Shown here in pieces: positions 1-6,515 of a stretch of DNA of 8,985 nt (its first letter is position 1; the number at the start of each line of letters is the position of its first letter). The notes under the pieces are model-generated. The model searched no databases and was not told the DNA's origin. It worked only from the letters and a program-made list of their open reading frames with translations. The stretch spans positions 1 to 8,985 of the forward strand of contig CAIODK010000107.1 of assembly GCA_903856995.1 (NCBI GenBank). Reading direction: 5' to 3'. This DNA comes from an uncultured Burkholderiales bacterium (lineage in GTDB: Bacteria > Pseudomonadota > Gammaproteobacteria > Burkholderiales > Burkholderiaceae_C). Made by a program: the position numbers and the translations under genes.

Positions 1-2
1 AG

Positions 3-1106
3 TACGGCAAATTGCCAGAACTCGAAAAGCGCCTGAAAGAAGCCAACGCGCGCGAGAGCAGCAAGGTCAATGCAACCGGCGGGCACCGCCTGCTGCGCAC
101 GCAAGTGGGCGCAGAAGAAATTGCCGAAGTCGTGGCCCGTGCCACTGGCATACCCGTTGCCAAACTCATGCAAGGTGAGCGCGACAAGCTCTTGCAAATG
201 GAAGACAAACTGCACGACCGCGTGGTGGGCCAAGAAGAGGCCATCACCGCCGTTGCCAACGCCATCCGTCGTTCACGCGCGGGCTTGGGTGATCCCAACC
301 GACCCACCGGTTCCTTCATGTTTTTGGGCCCCACCGGCGTGGGCAAGACCGAGCTGTGCAAGGCCTTGGCTGGCTTCTTGTTTGACAGCGAAGACCACAT
401 GATTCGCATCGACATGAGTGAGTTCATGGAGAAGCACTCAGTCAGTCGTTTGGTCGGCGCGCCTCCCGGCTATGTGGGGTACGACGAAGGCGGTTACCTG
501 ACAGAAGCGGTCCGCCGCAAACCCTACAGCGTGCTGTTGCTTGACGAGGTTGAGAAGGCGCACCCCGATGTGTTCAACATCTTGTTGCAAGTGCTCGACG
601 ATGGTCGTTTGACGGATGGTCAAGGCCGCACGGTGGACTTCAAAAACACCGTCATCGTGATGACGTCCAACATCGGTTCGCCCATCATCCAAAGCATGGT
701 GGGTCAAGATGCACAAGACATCAAGGATGCGGTCTGGGATGAGCTCAAATCTCACTTCCGTCCTGAGTTCTTGAACCGCATTGACGAGACCGTGGTCTTC
801 CACGCCTTGGATGCCGAGCACATTGCACGCATTGCCGATATCCAGCTCAAAATCTTAGCTGCTCGTTTGGCCAAGATGGACTTGGGTCTGAATGTCTCGT
901 CTGCGGCCTTGGCTGAATTGGCTAAGGTTGGCTTTGACCCTGTGTTTGGTGCGCGTCCTTTGAAACGCGCCATTCAACAACGCATCGAGAACCCATTGTC
1001 TAAGTTGTTGTTGGAGGGTAAGTTCTTGCCCAAAGACACGATTGCGGTCAATGTGGACCCCGTGCGCGCGCCTGGTGAATTCACCTTCACCCAAGCCGTG
1101 GTTTGA
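3..1106 (+). CDS. clpB: ATP-dependent chaperone/disaggregase ClpB, C-terminal part (5' end outside window)
   Basis: ClpB is a cytoplasmic hexameric AAA+ unfoldase that pulls proteins out of aggregates together with DnaK/DnaJ/GrpE. The frame is open from the first bases (Tyr-Gly-Lys-Leu at nt 3-14), so the gene starts upstream. About 367 of a usual ~860 residues are present: the end of the middle-domain region, the second nucleotide-binding domain and the C-terminal small domain. Seen directly: Walker A GPTGVGKT at nt 327-350, Walker B LLLDE at about nt 534-548, sensor-1 TSN around nt 663-671, the FLNRIDE segment around nt 769-789, and the sensor-2 GARPLKR at nt 948-968. The pore-loop segment PPGYVGYDEGG is intact. 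The stop is TGA at 1104-1106. Nothing suggests decay. The assignment to ClpB rather than ClpA/ClpC comes from the RTxVGAEEIAEVVARATGIPV lead-in and the RRSRAGLGDPNRP stretch. Confidence 0.97.
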   Translation, partial: YGKLPELEKRLKEANARESSKVNATGGHRLLRTQVGAEEIAEVVARATGIPVAKLMQGERDKLLQMEDKLHDRVVGQEEAITAVANAIRRSRAGLGDPNRPTGSFMFLGPTGVGKTELCKALAGFLFDSEDHMIRIDMSEFMEKHSVSRLVGAPPGYVGYDEGGYLTEAVRRKPYSVLLLDEVEKAHPDVFNILLQVLDDGRLTDGQGRTVDFKNTVIVMTSNIGSPIIQSMVGQDAQDIKDAVWDELKSHFRPEFLNRIDETVVFHALDAEHIARIADIQLKILAARLAKMDLGLNVSSAALAELAKVGFDPVFGARPLKRAIQQRIENPLSKLLLEGKFLPKDTIAVNVDPVRAPGEFTFTQAVV

Positions 1107-1154
1107 CCCACAGCGGGTGAGGGGCTTGTCCCCCAGAGGACGTTGCCCGCGATG

Positions 1155-1195
1155 TGCAGCAGTTAGGATGCCACCATCCTTTTTGCTGCATTTTT
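1155..1195 (+). terminator. Hairpin plus T-run between clpB and the MFS gene
   Basis: The inner stem AGGATG (1165-1170) pairs with CATCCT (1175-1180) around a CCAC loop. The outer stem TGCAGCA (1155-1161) pairs with TGCTGCA (1184-1190) across a 3x3 internal loop. TTTTT follows at 1191-1195. This is a good intrinsic terminator for clpB. The T-run ends directly at the ATG of the next gene, so the hairpin could also act in the 5' leader of that gene. The structure is read by eye; no folding energy was computed. Confidence 0.7.
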
Positions 1196-2404
1196 ATGAC
1201 CACTCTCAATCCAGAAGCTATCCATTGGCGCGATGATGCCGCTGTCATCGGTTTGGTTGGCGTGGCACATGCCAGCTCTCATTTCTCCCACCTGTTGTTG
1301 CCGCTCATGTTCCCTGTGTTCATGAGCACCTTTGGGTTGAGCTACTCCGAACTTGGTTTTTTGATGACGGTGTTCTTCGTCGTCTCCGGCATGGGGCAAG
1401 CGTCCGCTGGTTTTGTGGTGGACCGCTTTGGTGCTCGGCCCGTGTTGTTTGGTTCGTTGCTGGTGTTGGCTGCTGGTTGCTTGTTGGTCTCCGTGGCCAA
1501 CAGCTACGTGGGCTTGATGATGGGGGCTGCGTTGTTGGGCTTGGGCAACTGTTCGTTCCATCCGGTGGACTTCACCATCCTCAACCAAAAAGTATCTCTA
1601 CCCCGTTTGGGCTACGCCTTCAGCGCCCATGGCTTGACGGGTAACTTGGGCTGGGCGGTAGCCCCTGTCTTCATGGTTGGGTTGAGTACCGCGTTCGATT
1701 GGCGCACGGCCTATGTGGCTGCCGCTTTGGTGTTTGTCGGCATCTTCCTGCTGCTGCTTTGGCAGCGTACGCATTTGCAAGCGGAAGTTGTGGATCACAA
1801 GCAAGGTGCAAGCAACGTGAGCACCTTGGCTTTTTTAAAAATCCCCGTTGTCTGGTGGTGCTTTGGATTTTTCTTTCTCTCCACCATGACCTTGGCCGTG
1901 GTGCAAAGCTTTGCTGTGTCGATTTTGCAAGCCCTGCATCACGTGACCTTTGAGGCCGCCACCCTTACCTTGACCGCGTACATGCTGTGCGCCGCAGCGG
2001 GCATGTTTGTGGGCGGTTTTGTCGCCTCGCGTTGGCCCAAACAAAGCGACAAGGTGGTGGCCAGTTGCATGACTGTGGCCGCCCTGTTCATGGCCTTATG
2101 CGGCAGCGGGCTCTTTGGTGCAACGCTCACCATGGTGATCTTGGCCGCCACAGGTTTGGCCATTGGTGTCGGCGGTCCATCGCGCGACATGATGATCAAG
2201 AAGGCCACCCCCAAAGGCGCCACAGGCCGTGTCTACGGCATGGTGTATTCGGGGCTTGATGTGGGCTTTGCCATTTCCCCCCTCATCTTTGGTGTGTTCA
2301 TGGACCATGGTTGGTATGGCGCCACCTTGCTGGGTGCCGCCTTTGTGTTGCTGCTCAGCGTGTTGGTCGCATTGGGCGTAGGACGCAGAACAGTTCACGC
2401 CTGA
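1196..2404 (+). CDS. MFS transporter, 12-TM type, substrate unknown
   Basis: A 402-residue inner-membrane carrier with about 12 hydrophobic segments, typical for the major facilitator superfamily. The loop 2-3 signature is clear: G72-FVV-D76-R77-F-G79-A-R81. The first membrane segment carries a histidine cluster (H25, H29, H32), and its VAHASSHFSH stretch loosely recalls the FSR (fosmidomycin-resistance) branch; this placement is inference. ATG 1196 is the only start that leaves a sensible N-terminus. An in-frame GTG at 1154 would add 14 residues read through the terminator hairpin, and the next ATG is inside membrane segment 1. No Shine-Dalgarno sequence is visible before ATG 1196, which is unusual. 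The gene ends with TGA 18 nt before the TPP-enzyme gene, so the two are probably co-transcribed. The transported compound may be a substrate or product of that enzyme, but the sequence does not say which. Confidence 0.85.
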   Translation: MTTLNPEAIHWRDDAAVIGLVGVAHASSHFSHLLLPLMFPVFMSTFGLSYSELGFLMTVFFVVSGMGQASAGFVVDRFGARPVLFGSLLVLAAGCLLVSVANSYVGLMMGAALLGLGNCSFHPVDFTILNQKVSLPRLGYAFSAHGLTGNLGWAVAPVFMVGLSTAFDWRTAYVAAALVFVGIFLLLLWQRTHLQAEVVDHKQGASNVSTLAFLKIPVVWWCFGFFFLSTMTLAVVQSFAVSILQALHHVTFEAATLTLTAYMLCAAAGMFVGGFVASRWPKQSDKVVASCMTVAALFMALCGSGLFGATLTMVILAATGLAIGVGGPSRDMMIKKATPKGATGRVYGMVYSGLDVGFAISPLIFGVFMDHGWYGATLLGAAFVLLLSVLVALGVGRRTVHA

Positions 2405-2411
2405 GACGGCG

Positions 2412-2418
2412 AAGGGGA
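2412..2418 (+). promoter_or_regulatory. Ribosome binding site of the TPP-enzyme gene
   Basis: AAGGGGA lies four bases before ATG 2423, inside the 18-nt gap after the MFS stop. It fixes the start and supports translation from a shared mRNA. Confidence 0.7.
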
Positions 2419-2422
2419 TCTG

Positions 2423-4123
2423 ATGACGGTACAAATCGCTGGGCACTTGTTGGTTGAGTGTTTGATTGAGCAAGGCGTGACCCACGCCTTCGGTGTTCCA
2501 GGCGAAAGCTACTTAGCCGTGCTCGATGGGTTTCACACGTATCGCGACCGAATTCAGTTCATCACCAACCGTCAAGAGGGCGGGGCCGCCTTTATGGCAG
2601 ACGCGCAGGGGCGTTTAACCGGTCGTCCTGGCGTCTGTTTTGTCACGCGGGGGCCTGGGGCCACCAATGCGTCCATCGGCGTGCACACAGCCTATCAAGA
2701 CAGCACCCCGATGGTCTTGTTTGTTGGCGACGTGGGCAGCGACTTTCGGGACCGTGAAGCATTTCAAGAGGTCGACTTCAACAGCTTCTTCGGCCCCAGC
2801 ACGCGTGGCATGGCCAAGCGCGTTGAGCGCATCGACGACCCCTCCCGCATCCCTGAGTACATTGCCCGCGCCTTTGCTACGGCCATGAACGGTCGCCCAG
2901 GCCCTGTCGTGTTGGTGTTGCCTGAGGACATGTTGATGCATGAAGTCACCTCACGCCCCTTGCCGCGCGTTGAGCCTGTGCAAGCCTGGGTCGACCCAGG
3001 CGCCTTGCGCCAATTGCGTGACATGTTGTTGGCAGCGCAACGCCCCTTCGTCATTGCCGGTGGCAGCGGTTGGACACCGCAGGCGGCCCAAGCCTTGCAA
3101 CGGTTTGCGGAGAATTGGAACTTACCTGTCGGCAACTCATTTCGCGCACAAGACACCTTTGACAACCACCACCCCCAATACGCAGGCGATGTCGGCATTG
3201 GCATCAACCCCAAACTCGCGCAGCGTATTCGTGACAGCGATTTGGTTATTGCTATTGGCCCTCGTTTGGGTGAGATGACCACCAGCGGCTACACCTTGCT
3301 GCAAGCCCCCAAGCCACTGCAAAAATTAGTGCACATCCACGCCAGTGCAGAAGAGCTCAACCGCGTCTACCAAGCCGACCTCGCCTTGCTCTCGACCATG
3401 AATGCGGCAGCCCGTTCGCTCGAAGTGCTGACCGCGCCAAACCACATACCGTGGGACGCTTGGACCGCGCAAGCCCAGGCTGACTATCAAACCAATCTGC
3501 AACCCCAAGCCTTACCCGGCGACATCGATATGCCGGCCATCGTGGCGGTCATCAGCCGCCTGTTGCCAGACGATGCCGTGCTCACCAATGGCGCAGGCAA
3601 CTTTGCCAGCTGGATCCATCGATTCCATCAGCACCATGGCTTGGCCCAAGTTGGACGCGTGCAACTGGCGCCCACGGCGGGCTCGATGGGCTATGGCGTG
3701 CCTGCAGGGATTGCTGCCAACCTCCTGACTGGACGAACTGCGTTCACTATTTCGGGGGATGGGGATTTTTTAATGAACGGCCAAGAGCTAGCCACCGCCG
3801 TGCAGCATGGCGGAAAAAGCATCATCGTGTTGCTCAACAACGGGGTATACGGCACGATCCGCATGCATCAAGAGCGAGAGTTTCCAACCCGTCAAAGCGG
3901 GTCAAAATTGGCCAACCCAGACTTTGCGGCACTCGCGCGCGCCTATGGGTATGCCGGTGTGCGCATCACACGCACGTCGGAGTTTGAAGCTGTGTTCAAA
4001 GATGCCTTGGCAAGCGAGCAGGGGACATTGATTGAAGTCATGATCGACGAAGACGTCATCACCACACGCGGCACGCTCAGCGCGATGCGTTACGCGGCAT
4101 TGGCCAAACAAACCAAAATCTAA
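2423..4123 (+). CDS. Thiamine pyrophosphate-dependent enzyme, acetolactate synthase-like family
   Basis: A 566-residue cytoplasmic enzyme of the superfamily that includes acetolactate synthase, pyruvate oxidase, glyoxylate carboligase and 2-oxoacid decarboxylases. The three usual domains are visible: an N-terminal pyrimidine-binding domain (about 1-170) with GVPGES and the activating glutamate E52 in NRQEGGAAFMADA; a central domain (about 190-320); and a C-terminal diphosphate-binding domain (about 370-540). The Mg/TPP motif runs from G445-D446-G447 to N472-N473. The central domain reads AIGPRLGEMTTSGY where acetolactate synthases usually have an RFDDR-type FAD-contact segment, so FAD binding and true acetolactate synthase activity are uncertain. 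No ilvN-like small subunit lies nearby. The partner is the upstream MFS gene, so a catabolic 2-oxoacid decarboxylase or ligase role seems more likely than branched-chain amino acid synthesis. That is inference, and the substrate cannot be named. Confidence 0.85.
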   Translation: MTVQIAGHLLVECLIEQGVTHAFGVPGESYLAVLDGFHTYRDRIQFITNRQEGGAAFMADAQGRLTGRPGVCFVTRGPGATNASIGVHTAYQDSTPMVLFVGDVGSDFRDREAFQEVDFNSFFGPSTRGMAKRVERIDDPSRIPEYIARAFATAMNGRPGPVVLVLPEDMLMHEVTSRPLPRVEPVQAWVDPGALRQLRDMLLAAQRPFVIAGGSGWTPQAAQALQRFAENWNLPVGNSFRAQDTFDNHHPQYAGDVGIGINPKLAQRIRDSDLVIAIGPRLGEMTTSGYTLLQAPKPLQKLVHIHASAEELNRVYQADLALLSTMNAAARSLEVLTAPNHIPWDAWTAQAQADYQTNLQPQALPGDIDMPAIVAVISRLLPDDAVLTNGAGNFASWIHRFHQHHGLAQVGRVQLAPTAGSMGYGVPAGIAANLLTGRTAFTISGDGDFLMNGQELATAVQHGGKSIIVLLNNGVYGTIRMHQEREFPTRQSGSKLANPDFAALARAYGYAGVRITRTSEFEAVFKDALASEQGTLIEVMIDEDVITTRGTLSAMRYAALAKQTKI

Positions 4124-4136
4124 AATCGATAGACAC

Positions 4137-4164
4137 AAAAAAGGCCGCAATTGCGGCCTTTTTT
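4137..4164. terminator. Bidirectional palindromic terminator
   Basis: A perfect 28-bp palindrome: six A, GGCCGC, AATT, GCGGCC, six T. It lies between the TAA of the TPP-enzyme gene (4121-4123) and the TAA of the convergent SWIB-protein gene (4185-4183). Read on either strand it gives a GC-rich stem followed by a U-run, so it can end both transcripts. Confidence 0.92.
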
Positions 4165-4182
4165 GATTCAGCAGAAACCGAA

Positions 4183-4719
4183 TTACTTCAGGTGCTTGCC
4201 GATCAAGCCAGCCAATTCAAACATGGTGACTTGGGCTTTGCCGAACACAGCGCGGAGCTTGTCATCCGCATTGATGTTGCGCTTGTTGACTTTGTCTTGC
4301 AGGCCGTGTTTCTTGATGTATGTCCACATCTTGCTCACGACTTCTGTGCGAGGCACAGCTGCAGTACCAATCACAGCAGCCAAAGCGGCGCTAGGTGTGA
4401 GCGCGCGCATGAATGCGGCGTTCGGTGTGCGCTTTTTAGCAGGCGCCTTTTTGGCGGCTACTTTTTTGGCAGGTGCCTTCTTAGCAACGACTTTTTTCGC
4501 AGGGGCCGCTTTTTTAGCAGGCGCCTTTTTGGCGGCTACTTTTTTGGCGGGGGCCTTCTTAGCAACGACCTTCTTCGCAGGCGCTGCTTTTTTAGCAGGA
4601 GCCGCTTTCTTGGCGGTTACTTTTTTAGCAGGAGCGACTTTTTTCGCTGCTACTTTTTTTGCGGGTGCAGCTTTCTTTGCTGCCACTTTTTTAGCCGGAG
4701 CTTTCTTTGCAGTTGCCAT
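4183..4719 (-). CDS. Histone H1-like Lys/Ala-rich protein with C-terminal SWIB/MDM2 domain
   Basis: A 178-residue, very basic protein. Residues 1-96 are almost only K, A, P and V in KKAPA / KKVAA / KKAAPA units, like the tails of bacterial H1-type proteins that bind DNA non-specifically. Residues 97-178 form a SWIB/MDM2-type domain (RTPNAAFMRALTPS, then VVSKMWTYIKKHGLQD, NKRNINADDKLRAVFG and a leucine-rich end). SWIB domains occur in eukaryotic SWI/SNF complexes and in bacterial proteins of Chlamydia and many betaproteobacteria. A nucleoid role is inferred; the partner is unknown. The start is the ATG at 4719-4717, eight bases after a clear AAGGA. The frame stays open upstream to 4917, but that part lacks the repeat and a ribosome site. 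Residues 43-68 and 69-94 are identical, from a recent tandem duplication. The gene converges on the TPP-enzyme gene and diverges from aceA. Confidence 0.9.
   Translation of the reverse strand: MATAKKAPAKKVAAKKAAPAKKVAAKKVAPAKKVTAKKAAPAKKAAPAKKVVAKKAPAKKVAAKKAPAKKAAPAKKVVAKKAPAKKVAAKKAPAKKRTPNAAFMRALTPSAALAAVIGTAAVPRTEVVSKMWTYIKKHGLQDKVNKRNINADDKLRAVFGKAQVTMFELAGLIGKHLK
4438..4593 (-). repeat. 78-bp tandem duplication inside the SWIB-protein tail
   Basis: Two adjacent 78-bp units, 4438-4515 and 4516-4593, differ at about six positions by my count. They encode the same 26 residues (43-68 and 69-94). All differences are synonymous, so the copies have been kept as protein while drifting at the DNA level. 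The rest of the tail (to about 4710) is a looser degenerate K/A repeat. The unit is a whole number of codons, so copy-number change keeps the frame. Confidence 0.9.
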
Positions 4720-4725
4720 GGTTGA

Positions 4726-4734
4726 TTTCCTTCT
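4726..4734 (-). promoter_or_regulatory. Ribosome binding site of the SWIB-protein gene
   Basis: On the minus strand AGAAGGAAA precedes ATG 4719, with AAGGA eight bases upstream. It decides the start against several upstream in-frame ATG codons. Confidence 0.85.
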
Positions 4735-4784
4735 AGAAGAGTTTTTTGTCAAGCCCTGAGAGATATCGCTCTCGAGCATTGCGG

Positions 4785-4813
4785 ATGCTAATTGAGAACG
4801 CAGGTCTTTCCAA
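4785..4813 (-). promoter_or_regulatory. Possible sigma-70 promoter for the SWIB-protein gene
   Basis: On the minus strand TTGGAA (4813-4808) and TAGCAT (4790-4785) are separated by 17 bases, giving a leader of about 60 nt before ATG 4719. Each hexamer matches the consensus only partly, so this is a weak prediction. Confidence 0.3.
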
Positions 4814-5057
4814 GCTAAACACAACTTTTTCATTGGAGGATGTTGTTTTTTATGTGCATGTTTTTCGGCGCCACAAGTTGGCAGCGCGGCTCTTTTTTCA
4901 GGCAGGGTTGGAAGCACGACTCAAACTTTGAAAACGTTTTTTATATTGTGATAAATCGCAATGCTGCGTCGCAATATTTTTTCTTAATATGAGAAATCGA
5001 ATTTCATAATTCGGTATTACGATAATAAGTAGTTGTTTTATATATAGAAAAATAAAT

Positions 5058-5069
5058 TCTTATATAAGA
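5058..5069. promoter_or_regulatory. Palindrome TCTTATATAAGA, putative operator 1 upstream of aceA
   Basis: A perfect 12-bp palindrome, 77 bp before the aceA start codon. A near-identical copy follows 30 bp later. The size and symmetry suit a dimeric repressor or activator. The binding protein is unknown. Confidence 0.5.
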
Positions 5070-5086
5070 CATAAGAGGCTTCTTTG

Positions 5087-5104
5087 GTCTTGTATAAGAC
5101 TTAT
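5087..5104. promoter_or_regulatory. Palindrome TCTTGTATAAGA, putative operator 2 upstream of aceA
   Basis: The core at 5088-5099 differs from operator 1 at one base. With one more base on each side it has five-base arms GTCTT / AAGAC (5087-5100). It overlaps a second small palindrome ATAAG-A-CTTAT (5094-5104). The site is 42 bp before the aceA ribosome and start region, so a bound protein could block or recruit polymerase there. Confidence 0.5.
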
Positions 5105-5136
5105 AGTAGACCCATCGACAAAACCTCAACTCTCCT

Positions 5137-5140
5137 GGAG
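5137..5140 (+). promoter_or_regulatory. Ribosome binding site of aceA
   Basis: GGAG sits six bases before ATG 5147 and decides this start over an in-frame GTG at 5084. Confidence 0.8.
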
Positions 5141-5146
5141 CGAACC

Positions 5147-6478
5147 ATGCCTCAATCTCTGAATGAACAACTCAGCCGCGAACAACAAATTGCCGCACTC
5201 GAAAAAGACTGGGCGACCAACCCACGCTGGAAAGGCGTGAAGCGCGGTTACTCTGCTGCTGACGTCGTGCGTTTGCGCGGCAGCATGCCAATCGAGCACA
5301 CACTCGCCAAGCGCGGTGCAGAAAAGCTCTGGGAAAAAGTCAACGGCGGCGCCAAGAAAGGCTACGTCAACGCATTCGGCGCCATCAGTGCTGGTCAAGC
5401 CATGCAACAAGCCAAAGCTGGCTTGGAAGCGGTGTACTTGTCAGGCTGGCAAGTCGCTGCGGACGGCAACACTTCAGAAACCATGTACCCAGACCAATCG
5501 CTCTACGCGTACGACTCTGTGCCTACGATGGTTCGTCGCATCAACAACACCTTCAAGCGTGCTGACGAGATCCAATGGGGCCGTGGCATCAACCCAGGCG
5601 ACAAAGAATTCATCGATTACTTCTTGCCCATCGTGGCTGACGCTGAAGCCGGTTTTGGCGGCGTGTTGAACGCGTTTGAATTGATGAAAAGCATGATTGC
5701 CTCTGGCGCTGCTGGTGTTCACTTCGAAGACCAATTGGCTGCGGTGAAGAAGTGCGGTCACATGGGCGGCAAAGTGTTGGTCCCAACACAAGAAGCTTGC
5801 GAGAAATTGATCTCTGCACGTTTCGCTGCTGACGTCATGGGTACATCCACCATCGTCTTGGCCCGTACCGATGCTGAAGCGGCTAACCTGATCACTTCTG
5901 ACCACGACGCCAACGACAAGCCGTTCTTGACTGGCGAGCGCACACCTGAAGGCTTCTACCGCGTCAAAAACGGTTTGGAACAAGCCATCAGCCGCGGCGT
6001 TGCATACGCCCCTTACGCTGACTTGGTGTGGTGCGAAACAGGCGTGCCAGACATTGGCTTCGCACGCGAATTCGCACAAGCTGTGCACGCTGCTTGCCCA
6101 GGCAAGTTGCTGTCGTACAACTGCTCACCATCTTTCAACTGGAAGAAAAACCTCAACGACACACAGATCGCTTCGTTCCAAGAAGACCTGTCGGCTTTGG
6201 GCTACAAATACCAGTTCATCACCTTGGCTGGCATTCACATCAACTGGTACAACACATTCCAGTTTGCACACGCCTACGCCAACGGCGAAGGCATGAAGCA
6301 TTACGTCAACATGGTGCAAGAGCCTGAATTCGCAGCACGCGACAAGGGTTACACCTTCGTGTCACACCAACAAGAAGTGGGCGCAGGCTACTTCGACGAC
6401 GTGACTACCGTGATCCAAGGCGGTTCGTCTTCTGTCAAAGCCCTCACCGGTTCGACCGAAGAAGAGCAGTTCCACTAA
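5147..6478 (+). CDS. aceA: Isocitrate lyase
   Basis: Cleaves isocitrate to glyoxylate and succinate, the first step of the glyoxylate shunt used for growth on acetate, fatty acids and other two-carbon sources. At 443 residues it fits the short bacterial form (E. coli AceA has 434). Seen directly: the family signature K201-K202-C203-G204-H205-M206 with the catalytic cysteine C203, the lead-in GVHFEDQ, SGWQVAADGN in the N-terminal third, the metal/substrate segment VADAEAGFGG, LARTDAEAA, and the SYNCSPSFNW stretch. The C-terminus ALTGSTEEEQFH matches the usual lid-forming end. The start is set by GGAG upstream; an in-frame GTG at 5084 would add 21 atypical residues that overlap putative operator 2. 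No malate synthase or isocitrate dehydrogenase kinase lies in the window. Regulation probably acts through the AT-rich region and its palindrome pair. Confidence 0.98.
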   Translation: MPQSLNEQLSREQQIAALEKDWATNPRWKGVKRGYSAADVVRLRGSMPIEHTLAKRGAEKLWEKVNGGAKKGYVNAFGAISAGQAMQQAKAGLEAVYLSGWQVAADGNTSETMYPDQSLYAYDSVPTMVRRINNTFKRADEIQWGRGINPGDKEFIDYFLPIVADAEAGFGGVLNAFELMKSMIASGAAGVHFEDQLAAVKKCGHMGGKVLVPTQEACEKLISARFAADVMGTSTIVLARTDAEAANLITSDHDANDKPFLTGERTPEGFYRVKNGLEQAISRGVAYAPYADLVWCETGVPDIGFAREFAQAVHAACPGKLLSYNCSPSFNWKKNLNDTQIASFQEDLSALGYKYQFITLAGIHINWYNTFQFAHAYANGEGMKHYVNMVQEPEFAARDKGYTFVSHQQEVGAGYFDDVTTVIQGGSSSVKALTGSTEEEQFH

Positions 6479-6481
6479 GCA

Positions 6482-6505
6482 CAAACGCCCGTCAAAGGGC
6501 GTTTG
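6482..6505. terminator. First hairpin after aceA
   Basis: CAAACGCCC (6482-6490) pairs perfectly with GGGCGTTTG (6497-6505) around a six-base loop. It begins three bases after the aceA stop. No long T-run follows on the plus strand, so it may serve more to protect the 3' end of the mRNA than to terminate. Confidence 0.55.
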
Positions 6506-6515
6506 CTTAAAAACA

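Larger units (their letters stand above)
4720..5146. other. 427-bp divergent intergenic region, AT-rich in its right half
   Basis: No convincing gene lies here. The left part (4720-4925) has normal base composition and holds the ribosome site and a possible promoter for the minus-strand SWIB gene. From about 4930 to 5110 the sequence is strikingly AT-rich compared with every gene in the window. It holds a direct repeat TCGCAAT (4956-4962 and 4969-4975), an inverted repeat CGAATT-TCAT-AATTCG (4998-5013), and the palindrome pair in front of aceA. Such AT-rich stretches suit promoters and nucleoid-protein binding. I could not fix a good -35/-10 pair for aceA. Confidence 0.7.

Noticed and set aside
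438..821. Minus-strand open frame opposite clpB
   Set aside because: It is antisense to conserved AAA+ motifs, has no recognisable domain, and is explained by codon bias of the coding strand.
1154..1195. GTG start for the MFS gene, adding 14 residues
   Set aside because: It would translate through the terminator hairpin, the residues are unlike a transporter N-terminus, and the purine stretch AGAGGA at 1135-1140 is 13 bases away.
4438..4710. Repeat array considered as CRISPR-like
   Set aside because: The units are contiguous and degenerate with no unique spacers, keep a reading frame, and encode a known low-complexity tail.
4151..4759. Plus-strand open frames rich in Ala, Phe and Leu that look like a membrane protein
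   Set aside because: They are the reverse reading of the Lys/Ala repeats. AAG/GCC-rich codons give long open, falsely hydrophobic frames on the other strand. They also overlap the terminator and have no ribosome site.
4720..4917. In-frame N-terminal extension of the SWIB protein, with several possible ATG codons
   Set aside because: The extension has no Lys/Ala repeat character, its composition is unlike the protein, and a clear AGAAGGAAA ribosome site sits just before ATG 4719.
5084..5146. Upstream GTG start for aceA, adding 21 residues
   Set aside because: It overlaps putative operator 2 and the AT-rich region and lacks a ribosome site; GGAG precedes ATG 5147 and the shorter form matches family length.
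5474..6088. Minus-strand 204-codon frame opposite aceA
   Set aside because: It lies wholly within the isocitrate lyase gene and shows no domain or ribosome site; a codon-bias shadow.
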